Below, in pieces: positions 4,767 through 7,087 of a stretch of 7,087 nt of DNA. The notes under the pieces are model-generated. The model was not told the DNA's origin, ran no database searches, and was given only the letters and a program-made list of their open reading frames with translations. Both the position numbers and the translations under genes were made by a program. This stretch comes from UBA6136 sp041178325 (GTDB lineage: Bacteria; Pseudomonadota; Gammaproteobacteria; Methylococcales; Methylococcaceae): assembly GCA_041178325.1 (NCBI GenBank), contig JBEGVN010000010.1:1-7087 (forward strand). Reading direction: 5' to 3'. Numbering within the stretch: position 1 is the stretch's first letter; every line of letters starts with the position of its first letter.

Positions 4767-7087
4767 ATGTCTGGTCGAAGTTCCTTGCGGTCATTTTTTT
4801 CGCCCTTTGGCGGCAAGAACCCTTTTCAATCAGTCCTGAGAGGGCTATTCAGCCTATCGGCTGGAAATCACCTGATTGCACTGTTTCTTTTTTCCAGCCC
4901 TCTTTTCGCTCATGAACGCTGGATTCTGACCGACAGTCAGATCGCCGATTGGGGTGCCAAACCCTTACCCGAACTCTGGCGGGAATGGTCCTGGATCAAT
5001 GCCGTCATGATCGGTGGTTTTCTCGCCTTTACGGCGGGCTGGATACGCCTCGGATTCACCGGTGCACGCGAACTCTTTCCTGACCTTCAGGCGCGTCTTT
5101 CGTCCTACGGCCACCTCGTTGCGCCGATCATCCGATTTTGCCTCGGTTGGGTTCTGATCTCCTCGGCCTTCGGTCTCGAGCCCCGCTATGGGGTCCTGCC
5201 CATGTCGTCCCCGACCCTATTTGCCCCCGACTTGGAGCTGACCCTGTGCTATCCCCCGATGCCTTGGATCAGGTGGCTGGAATTCGGCATTGGGCTTGGG
5301 ATCCTGCTCGGTGTCTATGTGCGGGTCCTGGCTGCTTCGCTACTGGTATTGACGTTATTTGCAACTGTCGCCTTTCAATCTGCGATCTATGCCTATGCAG
5401 GCGCTCTGGTCGGCGTGTCAATCTATCTTCTTTTTCAAGGTCCAGGCAGCTTTTTCTTGCCGCTTCCCACGCATCCAAACTGGGCCGAAATGCAAGACCA
5501 TCTGGCGGCCTACCCGAGAGCCCGGGCCCAGGCCATCATGCGAATTCTGACCGGCATTAACATCTTTTATCTTGCCGTCACCTACAAAGTTTTCCAGCCA
5601 AATCTCACCATTGCCATCCTGACCCTGCATGACATCTCTCTTGCGGGGCTTCCCCCGGAGGTCAGTACCTTGGTGATGGCGCTGGTCGAATTTACCGCCG
5701 GCATTCTGATCATCGCGGGAATTCTGTTGCGCCCATTAGCTCTTTTTTTCCTGGGTGCGTTCTTCATGTTTGCGGCCATGCTGCCCGAAAGCTTCATGTC
5801 GCACGCCCTTTTCTACAGCGTCATGCTGTCATTCCTTTTCAACGGAGCAGGACATTTCGCCATGCCTGAAGCCAAAGACAAAAAAGCCCGTATCGTCATT
5901 CTTGGCGGGACCGTAGGCGGTATTCATGCCGCGATGAAGATCGAACGGCTGATTGGCCAGTTCAGTCATGTGGAGGTCACCTTGATCAGTGACCAGCCCA
6001 ATGTTCTTTTCTATCCCCTGCTGCCGGAAGTGATTGGCGGCACCATGCAGCCGGGAAATGCCGTCAATCCGATCAGAAGAATCCTGCAACGGACCCAGGT
6101 GATATTGGCTGATGTGCGCGCTGTAGACACTCAAAACAGGCAGGTGATGATCCACACGACAGATGACCGTGATCGCCGGATTGATTATGACGAATTGATC
6201 TTGGCGCAGTTTCTGGTGCCTAATCTGACTCGTTATCCTGGCCTCATGGCCCACACCAGCCCAATCAATTCAGTCGGGGATGCTCTCCATATCCGGAAGC
6301 AGATCATGAACCGGGTGGAAATGGCCGAGATTGAGGAATCTGCCGAAAAACGTCAAAAACTCCTGACCTTTGCGGTGATCGGATCCGGCCAAAGGGCCTG
6401 CGGTACAGCTGAAGAAATCTCAGCGATGCTCGAAACCGCGAAACCGTCCTACCCCATCCTTCAGACGGAGGGCTGGCAGATCACGCTCTATGAAGACATC
6501 AAAATACCCTTCAGCGATTTTGAAGCCGCCATTCGGCCAAGGGTCGAGGCGGCTCTCGCCAGGGCCGGTGTGCGGATCGAAAGGGAGCGCGAAGTCACCG
6601 CCGTGACGAAGGACAGCATCGTCTTTGCCAACGGCGAACGTGATCAAGCCAGCTTCATCGTCAACAGTTGCTTTATGATGCCGACACTCTCGGTCGATGA
6701 TCACATGCTGACCTGGCCCTTGAAGAGTGACCTGACACTCAAGGTCGAAGGCTATGCGCATCTGTGGGCTGCATTCCCGCCTCAGGCCCTGACGGAAGCT
6801 GCAGAGGGTCGTCGTCGCTACACCACCACTTCCGACTGGATGGATCTTGGGCACCATGCCGGCGAAAATGCCTGGGCGGCCTCACAGGGATTTGCACCAC
6901 GTGCCTTTGCGTTCAAGCAGAGACTGGTAATGGCCTTCAACATGGGAAGACACTCGCTGGCTCGGCTTTTCGGCGTGATGGCCTCCGGACTCCCCGCCTG
7001 GTTCTTCTCGCGCATGAGCAATCTCGCCACGATGCCCGGACTCGAACGGAATCTGCGAATTCTGATTGACTGGACTTTGGATGTCCC
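4767..7087 (+). CDS. DoxX-like membrane domain fused to a degenerate NDH-2-like (NADH dehydrogenase II) domain, 3' end outside window
   Basis: The frame is open without a stop for 773 codons from an ATG with GGAG at 4759-4762. Residues 33-48 form a signal-peptide-like or first membrane segment ending FSSPLFA, followed by HERWILTD, which resembles the HxxWF start of large DoxX-family proteins. Hydrophobic helices follow at about 77-92, 117-134, 169-228 (several) and 257-360 (several), in two DoxX-like blocks. From 374 the sequence follows the NDH-2 framework: 'RIVILGGTVGGIHAA', FYPLLPE (415-421), the DALxxR segment, 'LLTFAVIGSG' (second Rossmann fold), and the C-terminal 'GLPAWFFSRMSNL' and 'LRILIDWTLD'. 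Cofactor motifs are altered: Thr382 for the third Gly of the FAD loop, AQF (480-482) for ATG, Ala544 and Gly546 for the Gly and conserved Glu of the NADH loop, and 'LWAAFPP' (666-672) where 'xxALGDC' is expected. It is probably an inner-membrane protein with impaired or absent FAD/NADH chemistry; an altered activity or structural role is possible. Confidence 0.72.
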   Translation, partial: MSGRSSLRSFFSPFGGKNPFQSVLRGLFSLSAGNHLIALFLFSSPLFAHERWILTDSQIADWGAKPLPELWREWSWINAVMIGGFLAFTAGWIRLGFTGARELFPDLQARLSSYGHLVAPIIRFCLGWVLISSAFGLEPRYGVLPMSSPTLFAPDLELTLCYPPMPWIRWLEFGIGLGILLGVYVRVLAASLLVLTLFATVAFQSAIYAYAGALVGVSIYLLFQGPGSFFLPLPTHPNWAEMQDHLAAYPRARAQAIMRILTGINIFYLAVTYKVFQPNLTIAILTLHDISLAGLPPEVSTLVMALVEFTAGILIIAGILLRPLALFFLGAFFMFAAMLPESFMSHALFYSVMLSFLFNGAGHFAMPEAKDKKARIVILGGTVGGIHAAMKIERLIGQFSHVEVTLISDQPNVLFYPLLPEVIGGTMQPGNAVNPIRRILQRTQVILADVRAVDTQNRQVMIHTTDDRDRRIDYDELILAQFLVPNLTRYPGLMAHTSPINSVGDALHIRKQIMNRVEMAEIEESAEKRQKLLTFAVIGSGQRACGTAEEISAMLETAKPSYPILQTEGWQITLYEDIKIPFSDFEAAIRPRVEAALARAGVRIEREREVTAVTKDSIVFANGERDQASFIVNSCFMMPTLSVDDHMLTWPLKSDLTLKVEGYAHLWAAFPPQALTEAAEGRRRYTTTSDWMDLGHHAGENAWAASQGFAPRAFAFKQRLVMAFNMGRHSLARLFGVMASGLPAWFFSRMSNLATMPGLERNLRILIDWTLDV

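Noticed and set aside
5138..5560. Plus-strand ORF of 140 codons in another frame inside the DoxX-like region, and other short ORFs through 5269-7069
   Set aside because: They lie in alternate frames of the single long open frame from 4767, which carries membrane helices and NDH-2 framework motifs.

Overview
The window carries five intact or near-intact plus-strand protein genes, two 3'-damaged or doubtful genes around position 3030, and one large gene that runs off the right edge. Mid-range GC, Sec-type signal peptides, a periplasmic SmbP-like protein, a TAXI-type solute receptor and an NDH-2-like/DoxX-like membrane protein all point to a Gram-negative bacterium, probably a proteobacterium or something with similar gene content. 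No rRNA, tRNA, CRISPR array, transposase or phage gene is visible, and I cannot name a genus from the sequence alone.

Layout. Positions 1-1002 hold the 3' part of a TAXI-family solute-receptor-like protein that ends in a membrane segment and a charged helical tail. A 162-base gap (1003-1164) is unusually rich in perfect palindromes and precedes a small secreted His-patterned protein of the SmbP type (1165-1506). That gene is closed by a textbook rho-independent terminator (1579-1609). A consensus -10 box (TATAAT, 1644-1649) then precedes a membrane-anchored transglutaminase-like protein (1668-2684). Next comes a GNAT acetyltransferase whose C-terminal third is missing (2716-3138). It meets, tail to tail, a possible minus-strand membrane ORF (3033-3293). 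After that lie an alpha/beta hydrolase of the KANL3/Tex30-like type (3398-4087) and a secreted single-domain cupin (4148-4537).

From 4767 to the right edge there is a single uninterrupted reading frame of at least 773 codons. It encodes an exported or membrane N-terminus, about 300 residues of DoxX-like transmembrane helices, and a domain with the framework of type II NADH dehydrogenases. The NDH-2-like part has lost or changed nearly every residue expected to hold FAD and NADH, including the C-terminal GD motif, although the frame is open and the fold framework is kept. This looks like a membrane-tethered pseudo-oxidoreductase and is the most interesting object in the window.

The genes do not form one obvious pathway. 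Spacing, the terminator and the separate leaders suggest mostly independent transcription units. Metal or redox stress at the cell envelope (SmbP-like protein, secreted cupin, DoxX/NDH-2-like fusion) is a possible common theme, but this is inference.
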